From the NCBI GenBank assembly GCA_024233005.1, contig JACKQE010000005.1, forward strand, positions 221,262-285,261: DNA of 64,000 nt. Direction: 5' to 3'. Position 1 is the first letter of the stretch, and every line of letters begins with the position of its first letter. The DNA comes from Akkermansiaceae bacterium (GTDB taxonomy: Bacteria > Verrucomicrobiota > Verrucomicrobiia > Verrucomicrobiales > DEV007). The notes under the pieces were generated by a model, which saw only the letters and a list, made by a program, of their open reading frames with translations, was not told the origin of the DNA and searched no databases. Shown piece after piece: positions 17,084 through 25,336 of this stretch. Both the position numbers and the translations under genes were made by a program.

Positions 17084-19588
17084 TCAGCGGATGTAGCGGA
17101 ATTCCGCGGAGGCATAGAGAGCCTGGAGAAAAGTGGTCCAGGTTTTTTCGTCACCTCCTCCTTCCTTGATGAAGGCCAGGGAGCGCTCCCTTTCGGCGGT
17201 CCCCGGTTTTCGGCAGAGAGTGTAGGCGTAGGCGTAGCGGATTTTGGCGTCGTCATCGGCGCCCTCGAGGGCGATCACGCGCCGGGCCGCATGGGTCGCC
17301 GTTTCCACCACAAACGGGTTGTTGAGGAGGAACAACGCCTGTGGGGCCACGGTCGTGACATCGCGCTGGCCATTGACCTGATCGGGTTCCGCGAAATCGA
17401 AGACGGTGAACATGCCGGGTAACTTGGACCGAAAGATGGGCAGGTAAACACTGCGCACCGGTGTTTCGAAAACCTCTGATCCGGTGGCACGTTTGCCCTT
17501 TCCGCCGAGCATGGCCGCGATTTCCGCAGGGCTCACCGAGGGCCCCACGGGACGCTCCGTCTGCAGCCCTCCTCCTGCAGCGAGCAGGGCATCGCGCAGC
17601 ACCTCGGCTTCAATGCGGCGGAGATTGGACCTCCACAGCAACTGGTTGGAGGGATCGATCTTTTCCCCTTCCGGCGAAGAATCTCCCGAGAGCCGGTAGG
17701 TTCGGCTCAACACGATGGTCCGGATCAGCGACTTGACCGACCAGCCCTGGGCGACGAAGCGGGTCGCGAGGTGGTCCAGCAGGGCGGGATTGGTCGGGGC
17801 TTCGCCCGACAGGCCAAAGTTGTCCACCGTGCGGACCAATCCCTGACCAAAGAGATGAGCCCAAATGCGGTTTGCCATGACCCGGGCGGGCAGGGGATTG
17901 GCAGGATCGGCGAGCCAACGCGCCAGTTCGAGGCGTCCACTCGCGCCGTCCGGCATTTCCATGGCATGGCCGGTGTCGAGGACCTGGAGAAATCCACGGG
18001 GCACCTTCTCTCCATGGATGTCGGGCTCGCCACGGACTCTCAGTTCCAGGTCGGTGACCTCCCCGTCGCGCACACTCATCGCCAGGGGGGCCTTGAGATC
18101 AAGGTTCTGTCCGGCTCCCTGGGCCTGCTTTTTCTTTTTGGTGGCGTTCGCCTTCCCTGCCATGCCGACCAGGCTTTTGCGCAGTTCCTGGAGTTCGGCC
18201 CGGGCGGTTTTGGCTCCGGGACCTTTGCCTTTGGCCTGTTTCTGCAGGGCCTCCATCTTTTGCCGTAGCGCATTCTCATCGGCTGCCGCCGGAAGGCTGG
18301 CGGCGCCGGTGGTGGACTTCCCTGCAGGGCCCGCAGCCGACGCGGTCGTCGGAGCGGTGGATCCCAGATTGGCGAGCAGGTTGGGGCTGAAATAATTGCC
18401 ACCCCCGCCTTTGTTCTTCTGTCCGCTCAGGGTCTCCGTGCTGGCGAATATGCCGGCCAAAGCGTAGTAATCTTTTTGCGGGATGGGGTCGAATTTGTGG
18501 TCGTGACAGCGCGCGCACCCCGTTGTCAGGCCCAGAAAAGCCCGTCCGACGGTGTCGACCTGATCGTCGATCTGATCGAGGGTGAACTGCTCGCGGTCCT
18601 TTTCATTCAAATCCATCGAGCCAAGGGCAAGGAGCCCGGTGGCGATGGTCCTTTCGTCGCGCTGCGCGGGATTTCCCGCTGGCATGAGGTCCCCTGCGAT
18701 CTGTTCGCCGATAAAGACATGGTAGGGCTTGTCATGATTGAACGAGTCGATGACATAGTCCCGGTAACGCCAGGCGTAGGGGAAGGGCACGTTCCGGGTT
18801 TTTCCCACCGAGTCCGCGTAGCGGGCCACATCGAGCCAGTGACGTCCCCACCGTTCGCCGAAACGCTCCGAGGCGAGAAGGCGGTCCACCACTTTGGCGT
18901 AAGCCTCGTCGTCAGGGGCCGGATCCCGCACGAAGGCATTGACCTCCTCCACGCTCGGTGGCAGCCCGATGAGATCCAGGGAGACCCGGCGGATCAGCGT
19001 GAAGCGGTCGGCGTCGGGCGCCGGATGGATCCCCGCTTTCTCCTGCCCAGACCGGATGAAATGGTCGATGCCATCCCTGGCCCAGGCGGTGTCCGTGATC
19101 TTGGGGAGAGGAGGATTCGCCACCGGCCGGAACGCCCAGTGCTGCCGTCCCTTCACCAGATCGATTTCCTTTTTCTCCGCCACTTGACCTGCCCGGGGAT
19201 CCGGAGCTCCTCGCTGGATCCACTCCTCCAGAATGGCAATGTCGGCCTCGTTGAGTTTGTATTTCGGCGGCATCTGAAGATCCTGATTGCCGTAGCGGAC
19301 CGACTCGATGAGGAGTGATTTCTCGGGATGTCCGGGTTCGATGACTTCACCGGAGTCTCCCCCGGCCATCCATCCCGGGCGGGAATCAAGGTGCAGACCC
19401 CCCTTGATGCTTTTGCCTTCTTTGGCATGGCATTCATAGCAGTGTTTCGACAGCAAGGGGCGGACCTTGTTTTCAAAAAAAGCGGTCTCCGCCGGGCTCA
19501 AGGGAGCGGGGGAGTCGGCAGCCAGCAATCCCGCGCCTCCTCCCGCAAGGAAAGCCAGGGCGCACAAAAGTCGGGTGGCGGAGGTCAT
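17084..19588 (-). CDS. PSCyt1/DUF1549/DUF1553 cytochrome-like exported protein
   Basis: About 834 residues. ATG 19588 (MTSATRLLCALAFLAGGGAG) gives a signal peptide; an in-frame ATG at 19666 does not. Domain order: planctomycete cytochrome C domain with CYECH (Cys50, Cys53, His54); DUF1549 starting near FTLIRRVSLDLIGLPPS and holding CARCHDHKFDPI; a low-complexity Ala/Lys insert; DUF1553 (LARWLADPANPLPARVMANRIW and a late FLLNNPFVVE). The CxxCH motifs predict covalent haem. The family is known by sequence only and accompanies DUF1501. A conserved directional element lies 168 bp upstream. Confidence 0.92.
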   Translation of the reverse strand: MTSATRLLCALAFLAGGGAGLLAADSPAPLSPAETAFFENKVRPLLSKHCYECHAKEGKSIKGGLHLDSRPGWMAGGDSGEVIEPGHPEKSLLIESVRYGNQDLQMPPKYKLNEADIAILEEWIQRGAPDPRAGQVAEKKEIDLVKGRQHWAFRPVANPPLPKITDTAWARDGIDHFIRSGQEKAGIHPAPDADRFTLIRRVSLDLIGLPPSVEEVNAFVRDPAPDDEAYAKVVDRLLASERFGERWGRHWLDVARYADSVGKTRNVPFPYAWRYRDYVIDSFNHDKPYHVFIGEQIAGDLMPAGNPAQRDERTIATGLLALGSMDLNEKDREQFTLDQIDDQVDTVGRAFLGLTTGCARCHDHKFDPIPQKDYYALAGIFASTETLSGQKNKGGGGNYFSPNLLANLGSTAPTTASAAGPAGKSTTGAASLPAAADENALRQKMEALQKQAKGKGPGAKTARAELQELRKSLVGMAGKANATKKKKQAQGAGQNLDLKAPLAMSVRDGEVTDLELRVRGEPDIHGEKVPRGFLQVLDTGHAMEMPDGASGRLELARWLADPANPLPARVMANRIWAHLFGQGLVRTVDNFGLSGEAPTNPALLDHLATRFVAQGWSVKSLIRTIVLSRTYRLSGDSSPEGEKIDPSNQLLWRSNLRRIEAEVLRDALLAAGGGLQTERPVGPSVSPAEIAAMLGGKGKRATGSEVFETPVRSVYLPIFRSKLPGMFTVFDFAEPDQVNGQRDVTTVAPQALFLLNNPFVVETATHAARRVIALEGADDDAKIRYAYAYTLCRKPGTAERERSLAFIKEGGGDEKTWTTFLQALYASAEFRYIR

Positions 19589-19755
19589 GGTGGTGTGAAT
19601 TGATGGAATCACGAAAGGGCTCTCATCGTCAACCCCAAAGGCCTCGACCAGTTGCGCGGCCCGCACGGTGTCCGATAATTATTGTGGGCCCGATCCTGTC
19701 CGGATTACGACAGCAGCAGCCGGAAGAACAGCCCGAATCGGGCCGCAACCCCCAG
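19589..19755. other. leader region between element copy D and the PSCyt1 gene
   Basis: No gene seen. It contains the imperfect inverted pair GAACAGCCCGAATCGGGCC at 19728-19746, a GC-rich possible hairpin, and presumably the transcription start of the minus-strand operon. Confidence 0.3.
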
Positions 19756-19830
19756 TTATTGCTAGCAGGAAATCGCTGTTTCAATCCCGTAGTTCCATCA
19801 CCGCGCATTGCCCTCGGTGGGAGGGGGCAA
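19756..19830 (-). repeat. dispersed directional element, copy D
   Basis: Read on the minus strand it contains, in order, GCCCCCTCCCACC, GCAATGCGCGGTGATGG, TTGAAACAGCGATTTCC and TAGCAATAA. Three plus-strand copies at 21396, 22854 and 26855 share these blocks at similar spacing. Its 3' end points at the PSCyt1 gene. Its 5' end abuts the fasciclin fragment on the opposite strand. Confidence 0.75.
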
Positions 19831-19846
19831 TCCAGTTCCGACCCGA

Positions 19847-20229
19847 TGCCTTGCGACCGCCGTGGCGGACGGACGATTCCCCACTTTTAATAAGGCGCTC
19901 GACGCCGCCGGATTGACGCATTTTTTTAGTGGGACAACCTGCTGACCGTCTTCACGCACCGACGAAGCCTATACCAAGCTGACCGAGGGCATGCTGGAGG
20001 ATCTGCTCAAGCCGGCGAAAAAGTCGCAACTGCTCACCCTCCTCTCGCATCACGTCTGCGCAAGCTCCAACGCCTTGGCCGACTCGCTGAAGGTGGGCAA
20101 GGTGAACCTGCTTCAGGGCGACTCCAGTCCGGAGGATTGCGAGAACGGAAAGATCCGCGTCAATGACGCCGCAGTGCTCAATCCCGAGGTGACTTGCCAG
20201 GATGGCGTCATTCACGTGATCGACGCGGT
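19847..20229 (+). pseudogene. fasciclin (FAS1) domain remnant
   Basis: Translated pieces match a FAS1 domain in order: ATAVADGRFPTFNKALDAAG (from 19853), DNLLTVF (19933-19953, another frame), then TDEAYTKLTEGMLEDLLKP onward from 19961 back in the first frame, and finally GVIHVIDAV near 20229. Two compensating shifts (one near the T7 run at 19921, one near 19957) and an in-frame TGA at 19943 break the reading. The signal peptide and N-terminus are missing, and the sequence after GVIHVIDAV no longer resembles the family. FAS1 proteins are exported adhesion-like proteins. The fragment starts within about 20 bp of element copy D and faces away from it. Confidence 0.75.
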
Positions 20230-20485
20230 GGGGTGGACCGCCTCGGGTGGGGCGCCGCCGGATTGCCCTCAGTGGTGGGTTCGCTCCGTGCGCGTGGCGG
20301 ATTGCGAGGGTCACCTCTCCGTTCATGGATCTCCCCTTCGGGGTCTTTATCGTTGAGGCATCGCACACGCTCCGCTCTGCAAAAATCTCCCTTGACTTGT
20401 TTTTTAATCCAAACTTTAAGTGCCCTAATTCTACTCGACTGTAGAACGGCGTGTGAACGAAATCGTCAACCCAGACCCCCAGAAT
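20230..20485. other. intergenic, decayed sequence
   Basis: No gene recognised. The GC-rich first part may be further debris of the fasciclin gene. From about 20390 it turns AT-rich and probably holds the promoter of the small lipoprotein at 20486. Confidence 0.3.
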
Positions 20486-20665
20486 ATGAGCAAAAATTTG
20501 GCTGTCATCAACCCACAGTGGGTCACAAAATTCCTGCTGATTCTTTTCGCTTCGACTGGAATCTGCGCATTCCTGACCTCGTGCTCAACTCCGTCGCAGC
20601 GACACGACGCCCGCGTCGATGCCCGTGTCGAGAACCGCGTTGATCGACGGCACGATCGTTGGTGA
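20486..20665 (+). CDS. small lipoprotein with charged Arg/Asp repeat tail
   Basis: A 59-residue product from ATG 20486; a GTG at 20453 could add 11 residues. The N-terminus is a lipoprotein signal (WVTKFLLILFASTGICAFLTSC). The mature peptide is only about 26 residues, a repeating acid/base pattern SQRHDARVDARVENRVDRRH. No enzyme domain is possible at this size. Short lipoproteins with R/D repeats are common but uncharacterised; envelope association is the only inference. It sits between two decayed stretches and has no evident operon partner. Confidence 0.55.
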   Translation: MSKNLAVINPQWVTKFLLILFASTGICAFLTSCSTPSQRHDARVDARVENRVDRRHDRW

Positions 20666-21054
20666 TTAGTCGTCGATTCGGAATCTGAATTCCGGATGCC
20701 ACTTGGGAGGAAAAGTGCCGTGACTCCCCCGACACTTGGTATTTTCTCCCCGGAACCCTCCGCGCCATCCCCTGCTTCCCTCTGATTTGGGATGGAGGGG
20801 CCGGGGGAGAAGAACGACTGGCTCGACGCCCAAATTATCAGGCATCGACTCCGGAGCAAAAGGACCGACCAACTGCGGGGTCCGTTTGCTCCCGAGTGTC
20901 TGGACTTTGTTCTCTATGGTCAGCGCCTCAATTGAGGCCACCGGATCTTATCTGGGGCACCCACTCTATTACGAAGGCCTGGATCAATTTGAGCAGGCGG
21001 GGCGGGATAAATCCTGCACCAATCCTTACTACTACTGTTGAGAGCCCATTGTGC
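20666..21054. other. intergenic stretch without a recognised gene
   Basis: An open plus-strand frame ending at 21041 closes with EQAGRDKSCTNPYYYC, which looks protein-like but has no matching N-terminal part. Sequence before it lacks steady codon bias. This may be another gene scrap. Confidence 0.3.
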
Positions 21055-21378
21055 TCACGAAACCAACGACCTCCGGTATGGCCCCCCCACCGACTCCAAG
21101 CCTTCCGTGGGAAGGGAGAGGAAGGGAGATACAGGGAAATCCTTGAACTGCTCGCGGATCCGGATCGCGTGCAGGTCGTCGAGGATCTGCGGCTTCACCC
21201 CACGATGGTGGACCAGGCCGGCGAGTTCGTGGCGCGGCTGAGGGGGGATGATGAGGCCCACCTCGGGATCCTTCTCCCGCTGGGCCACGCAGTTGCGGCG
21301 GGGCGGGGTGCGGTGGACGGCGGCGACGGCCGCATCGGGCGGCAAGTCTTCGAGTTCTTGAACGGATGATTCCGGCAT
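21055..21378 (-). CDS. hypothetical protein or gene fragment opposite element copy A
   Basis: A 107-residue open frame from ATG 21378 (MPESSVQELEDLPPDAAVAA). The central part (KDPEVGLIIPPQPRHELAGL to AIRIREQFKDF) shows third-position G/C preference expected of real coding DNA. The last 25 residues look like run-on. No family recognised. By position it equals the opposite-strand gene pieces at the other three element copies, so it may be a truncated gene, but unlike them it has an in-frame ATG and no proven damage. Confidence 0.35.
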   Translation of the reverse strand: MPESSVQELEDLPPDAAVAAVHRTPPRRNCVAQREKDPEVGLIIPPQPRHELAGLVHHRGVKPQILDDLHAIRIREQFKDFPVSPFLSLPTEGLESVGGPYRRSLVS

Positions 21379-21395
21379 AGTTTCATGGGTTCAGG

Positions 21396-21472
21396 TTGCG
21401 TCCCCGGACCTGCGGGTCGATGCGTCGTGACGGAGTGGTGGGCTTGAAAAAGCGATTTTCTAGCAATAATAA
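21396..21472 (+). repeat. dispersed directional element, copy A
   Basis: Contains TCGATGCGTCGTGACGG, then TTGAAAAAGCGATTTTC and TAGCAATAA, matching copies B, C and D. TTGAAA at 21444-21449 and TAATAA at 21467-21472 are 17 bp apart, a promoter-like spacing. It ends 42 bp before the protease start codon. Confidence 0.75.
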
Positions 21473-21514
21473 ATAAGCAAAACGGCGTTCTCGCGCTTTC
21501 GAGGCCTGCCCAAC

Positions 21515-22606
21515 ATGGTGTCTTCGTCCTATTGCCGAATTAAGCCAAATCCCGTTTCGCTGGGGTTCTGGGTCGAAGTCGATGCCTGGCGCGCCACTCT
21601 GATTCCCTTGCTGATTCTCTCGGGTTTTCATTGTGAAGCTCAGACATCGCCTGCCCAGTTCCAACTCCCCGAAACGCCTCCTCTTTTCCAGGTGATCGCT
21701 GACCTCGATTCCGCGCTCGAGTGGGATGCCCACCAGAAAAAGACATTCACCGAAATTCTGAATGACTTCAAGAACCCGCCTCCTGCCGTTCATGCCGATT
21801 CTCCGGGAGCCTCTCAGTCCGTAAATCTCCTCTTTGGGCTGATGGTTCCCATCGCCGCGGATGGTTATTGCCTCACTGCGGCTCACAATATTGGTCAGGG
21901 AGCTGCGATGGAAACCTTCGCGTCGCAGATCGGTGGGCATGCGTTTGGAGGGATTTACACGATGGTTGATTTGGGAAGACCGGGCCTTCCTCTGTTTCAT
22001 CCTACAAAAGCAACCGAGGGTCACCTCGTTTGCATCACGCGGAAGAAATTTGGCAGATCCAGCCGCTACGTCGCGTCGGCAAGCCCCAGGTCGGCGATCA
22101 AAGTCTTGTCGCGCGTCCTGGATCGCGATGAGTTCGCGTTGATGCAGGGTGAACTCGAAGCAGTAGACGCCGCATTCCTGATCCGGGTGAAAGTTTTGAA
22201 GGTCTGGGTGGGCGATGACCTTGCCTTGATCAAACTTCCCTTTCCAACTCCCTCATATTTTGAAATCCCCACCTCGGACGCCGCGATCACCGCTCCTCTG
22301 ATGTGTTTCGGAAATCCTTCCCTTCACAAAGGAGTGATCAACCAGTCCTCCAAGGTCTGGAGGAAAGAGTTGGATTTCAAGATTCCGCTCCGATTCACAG
22401 AGTTTGTTCCTCTCAAATTGGATCTTCGGCGAAATTTTCGGGATGGTGACAGTGGCGGTCCTGTGATCGATGGGAAGGGCAATCTGATCGGAATCGCGAT
22501 CGCCACTTACGCGGATGGCAAAGGAAAAGATGTGGGGTTCGCTGTCGGACTTCGAAGAGCCCCCATCATGAAGACCGTCGAAGAATTTAGATCGCAGATC
22601 AAATAA
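21515..22606 (+). CDS. exported trypsin-like serine protease
   Basis: A 363-residue protein with a hydrophobic N-terminal segment (ATLIPLLILSGFHCEAQ) consistent with export. It has the S1/trypsin-like triad: His124 in CLTAAHN, Asp235 (or Asp234) in VGDDLALIK and Ser313 in RDGDSGGPVID. No PDZ domain is visible, so it is not a typical DegP. The N-terminal 90 residues have no recognised domain. It stands alone downstream of element copy A, which may drive it. The convergent sulfatase remnant starts 22 bp after its stop. Confidence 0.85.
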   Translation: MVSSSYCRIKPNPVSLGFWVEVDAWRATLIPLLILSGFHCEAQTSPAQFQLPETPPLFQVIADLDSALEWDAHQKKTFTEILNDFKNPPPAVHADSPGASQSVNLLFGLMVPIAADGYCLTAAHNIGQGAAMETFASQIGGHAFGGIYTMVDLGRPGLPLFHPTKATEGHLVCITRKKFGRSSRYVASASPRSAIKVLSRVLDRDEFALMQGELEAVDAAFLIRVKVLKVWVGDDLALIKLPFPTPSYFEIPTSDAAITAPLMCFGNPSLHKGVINQSSKVWRKELDFKIPLRFTEFVPLKLDLRRNFRDGDSGGPVIDGKGNLIGIAIATYADGKGKDVGFAVGLRRAPIMKTVEEFRSQIK

Positions 22607-22628
22607 GCGCTCCAGCCAAGCGGCTCCC

Positions 22629-22856
22629 TCATGGAAATCGCTCGGCCTTCCCTTGGGCATCCGCACCCACCTTGCCGTCGCAATCGAGGAAAGGCTCGGG
22701 GGGATCCACGCGTCCGAGCGATCTCACGCCGGGGTCATTGGAATTTGATTTGATGCCGAGGTCGCCGTTCCTATTCGCGGCGAGAGCCTGCCATTCAGTA
22801 ACCTCCTCGGGGTTCGCATTGGCCACTTCGGTCTTCTCACCGAGATCAGATTTGCA
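22629..22856 (-). pseudogene. arylsulfatase C-terminal remnant
   Basis: Reading in from the edge of element copy B, the frame gives SDLGEKTEVANANPEEVTEW, later GDLG and PGVRSLGRVD, ending in a stop at 22629. This is the C-terminal pattern of family S1 arylsulfatases, where a DPGE/T-x-NVA...HPE segment is followed by a short tail with GVRP-GR. The catalytic N-terminal 400 or so residues, with the Cys/Ser-x-Pro-x-Arg motif, are absent. The break lies at the 5' boundary of the repeat element. No internal stop is seen in the surviving piece. Confidence 0.6.
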
Positions 22857-22927
22857 CCCCCTCCAACCCGGGGCGATGCGCGATGACGGGGCGGCGGGGG
22901 GATAAAAGCAATTTCCCAGCAGGTTGT
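22854..22927 (+). repeat. dispersed directional element, copy B
   Basis: Contains GCACCCCCTCCAACCCGGGG, GCGATGCGCGATGACGG, a G-rich block, then ATAAAAGCAATTTCCCAGCA. It is the most diverged copy at its 3' end. It points toward the cytochrome-like gene at 23038; the sulfatase remnant abuts its 5' end. Confidence 0.7.
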
Positions 22928-23037
22928 TTCGGATCAGACTGGGTTGGGTCGGTGATCAAACCCTGTTTGATCGGGAATCCCTTGTTTGCGGTATGGGCCG
23001 GGCTTGCAAACATCGCGGGCGGGCGCACTATTGGCCG

Positions 23038-25299
23038 ATGGGACTTCGTCCGGGTTCGTTTTTGGGGTTTGGGTGCGTCGCGCTGGGCCTGACCACCACG
23101 CTCCGGGCGGATGTTTTTCTGGATGAAGTCTGGCCGAAAGTCGGGGCGCAGAAGTGCCTGAAATGCCACAAGCTGGGCGGCGACGCGGAGGAGAGCGCCT
23201 TCGTCCTGCTCGATCCCGCCAAGGAAATAGACGCGGCGGCCGCCCTGAAACAGAATCGCGCAGCGTTCGTCAAAATGGCTCGGACGGCCGAAAAGGATCA
23301 GTCACAGCTGCTCCTGAAGGCGACGGGCCAGTTGGATCATGAAGGGGAGAAAGTGGTGGAGCCCGGCACGGCGGCGTTCGATCTGCTGGCCGGTTTTGTC
23401 AAGGAGTCCACGCGACCCGGCGCGCCGGCCACGGCACCGGCCCAACCGGCGGCTGCGGCTCCGCCGTTTTTTTCCGGGGTGGCGATGGTGGACGATGCCA
23501 CGCTGCTGAGGCGTGCCACGCTTTCGCTGGCCGGGCGGCTGCCCACGGATGCGGAATTCGCCACGGTGGCAAAGGCCGGCCGGGAAGGGGTGCTCCAGGT
23601 ATTGGACGGCGTATTGCGCGAGGATGGGTTCTACGATCGCCTGCGGGAGGGATTCAACGATATTTTCCTGACACTGGGTTTCGATGGCGGCGCGGAAACG
23701 GCGCTCAGCTACACGCATTTCAGCGAGACGCGGCTGTGGTATCAGAAGCACGATCTCTCGCACATCAAGGACGAGGACGAGCGCCGCAAGGCCGGCTACA
23801 AGCTGGCGGCGGACTATCGCGCGGCCATCCTGGGTGAGCCGATGAAACTGATCGAGCACATCGTTCGCCACGATCATCCGTTCACGGATATCCTCACGGC
23901 GGATTACATCATGGTGACGCCGTATTCGGCGAGGGGCTACGGGGTATACGAGGAGATCAAGGACCGGTTCAAGAATCCCGAAGACCCGTTCGAATATGTG
24001 CCGTTGCAGTTGAAAGCCCTGACGGGTCGGGACAAGCGGCAGTATCAGGAGAGCGCCACGGGCTTTTATCCGCACGCCGGCCTTTTGAGCACGTTCCAGT
24101 ATCTGCGGCGCTATCCGACCACGGAGACGAACCGCAACCGGCTGCGGGCACGAATGTTTTACCAGCATTTTCTCGGGGTGGATGTGCTGGAACTCGCGGC
24201 GCGGGTGACGGATGCGGCGGCGGTGACCGCCAAGTATGAGATTCCCACCATGCAGGCGGCCGAGTGCGTGGTCTGCCATCGCACCCTCGACCCGGTGGCG
24301 AGTCTGTTTCAGGATTACTACGATTTGGAAGGTGTTTATGGGCGGCGGAAAGACGGGTGGTTCAAGGACATGTTCCAAGCCGGTTTTGAAGGAGAGGACA
24401 TGGCGCCCGAGGAACGCTGGCGGTCGCTGCAATGGCTGGCGGAGCGAACGGTCCGCGATCCGCGGTTTGCCCGCACCATGGTGGGCCATGTTTATGCCAT
24501 TTTGACCGGTCGGAAGCCCTTGCTGCCGCCGAAAGATATTGAGGACGCGCTCTATCCGGCCCGGCGGCGGGCTTATGAGGCACAACAGGAGGCCATCCGC
24601 CGAATTGCGGATAAACTGGTCGCCGCCGACTTCAATCTGAAGACGGCATTCAAAGAATGGGTCGTGTCTGATTTCTACCGAGCGGACGGCCTGACAACGG
24701 CGGTAAGCGATCCCGGAAGGCTGGCGGAACTGGAGGATGTCGGCGTGGTGCGGCTGTTGTCGCCGGAGCAACTGGAGCGCAAGGTGACGGCCCTGTTTGG
24801 CGAGCCGTGGGGCAAATTGAAGGAGCAGACAGCGATTCTCTATGGGGGGATCGACTCCAAGGAAGTCACCGAGCGCGCCACCGATCCGAGCGGCGCCATG
24901 GGCGCGATCCAGCGCATTCTGTCCAATGAGGTCGCCTGCCGGAACACCGCCGCGGATTTTTTGAAGGAGCCAACAGAACGCCGCCTGTTCCCTCTGGTGG
25001 AAGCCGGGGAGACACCTGGTGTTTCTCCGGAAATCGATGGCCGCATCCGGCGGACCCTGGCGAATCTGCACCTGCGGCTGCTGGGTAGGCACGACTCCGT
25101 GGATTCGGAGGAGGTCGGGCGCAGTTTTCAATTGTTCGCCGGGATCGTGGCCGAAGCCAAAGGACGCAAAGGCATCGAGAACCGCGAAAGTTATTACTGC
25201 CGCTTTGGCAAGGAGGTGCCCGACCCTGACTACACCATCAGGGCCTGGCGCGCCACGCTGACGTATTTGCTCAGGCGAAGGGAATTTTTGTATGAATGA
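23038..25299 (+). CDS. exported cytochrome-like protein with DUF1549-type region
   Basis: A 753-residue protein. ATG 23038 gives a signal peptide (MGLRPGSFLGFGCVALGLTT). CLKCH (Cys40, Cys43, His44) lies in an N-terminal cytochrome-like domain, followed by a Pro/Ala linker near residue 135 and a DUF1549-like start (LLRRATLSLAGRLPTDAEF). A second CVVCH lies mid-protein in AAECVVCHRTLDPVA. The C-terminal half resembles, but is not typical of, DUF1553/DUF1592-type proteins. Two covalent haems are predicted. It precedes a Tat-exported DUF1501-like gene by 37 bp; the pair forms an operon downstream of element copy B. Confidence 0.82.
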   Translation: MGLRPGSFLGFGCVALGLTTTLRADVFLDEVWPKVGAQKCLKCHKLGGDAEESAFVLLDPAKEIDAAAALKQNRAAFVKMARTAEKDQSQLLLKATGQLDHEGEKVVEPGTAAFDLLAGFVKESTRPGAPATAPAQPAAAAPPFFSGVAMVDDATLLRRATLSLAGRLPTDAEFATVAKAGREGVLQVLDGVLREDGFYDRLREGFNDIFLTLGFDGGAETALSYTHFSETRLWYQKHDLSHIKDEDERRKAGYKLAADYRAAILGEPMKLIEHIVRHDHPFTDILTADYIMVTPYSARGYGVYEEIKDRFKNPEDPFEYVPLQLKALTGRDKRQYQESATGFYPHAGLLSTFQYLRRYPTTETNRNRLRARMFYQHFLGVDVLELAARVTDAAAVTAKYEIPTMQAAECVVCHRTLDPVASLFQDYYDLEGVYGRRKDGWFKDMFQAGFEGEDMAPEERWRSLQWLAERTVRDPRFARTMVGHVYAILTGRKPLLPPKDIEDALYPARRRAYEAQQEAIRRIADKLVAADFNLKTAFKEWVVSDFYRADGLTTAVSDPGRLAELEDVGVVRLLSPEQLERKVTALFGEPWGKLKEQTAILYGGIDSKEVTERATDPSGAMGAIQRILSNEVACRNTAADFLKEPTERRLFPLVEAGETPGVSPEIDGRIRRTLANLHLRLLGRHDSVDSEEVGRSFQLFAGIVAEAKGRKGIENRESYYCRFGKEVPDPDYTIRAWRATLTYLLRRREFLYE

Positions 25300-25336
25300 G
25301 CGTCCGATTGTTATAACCCACTCACGGTGATTTGAA

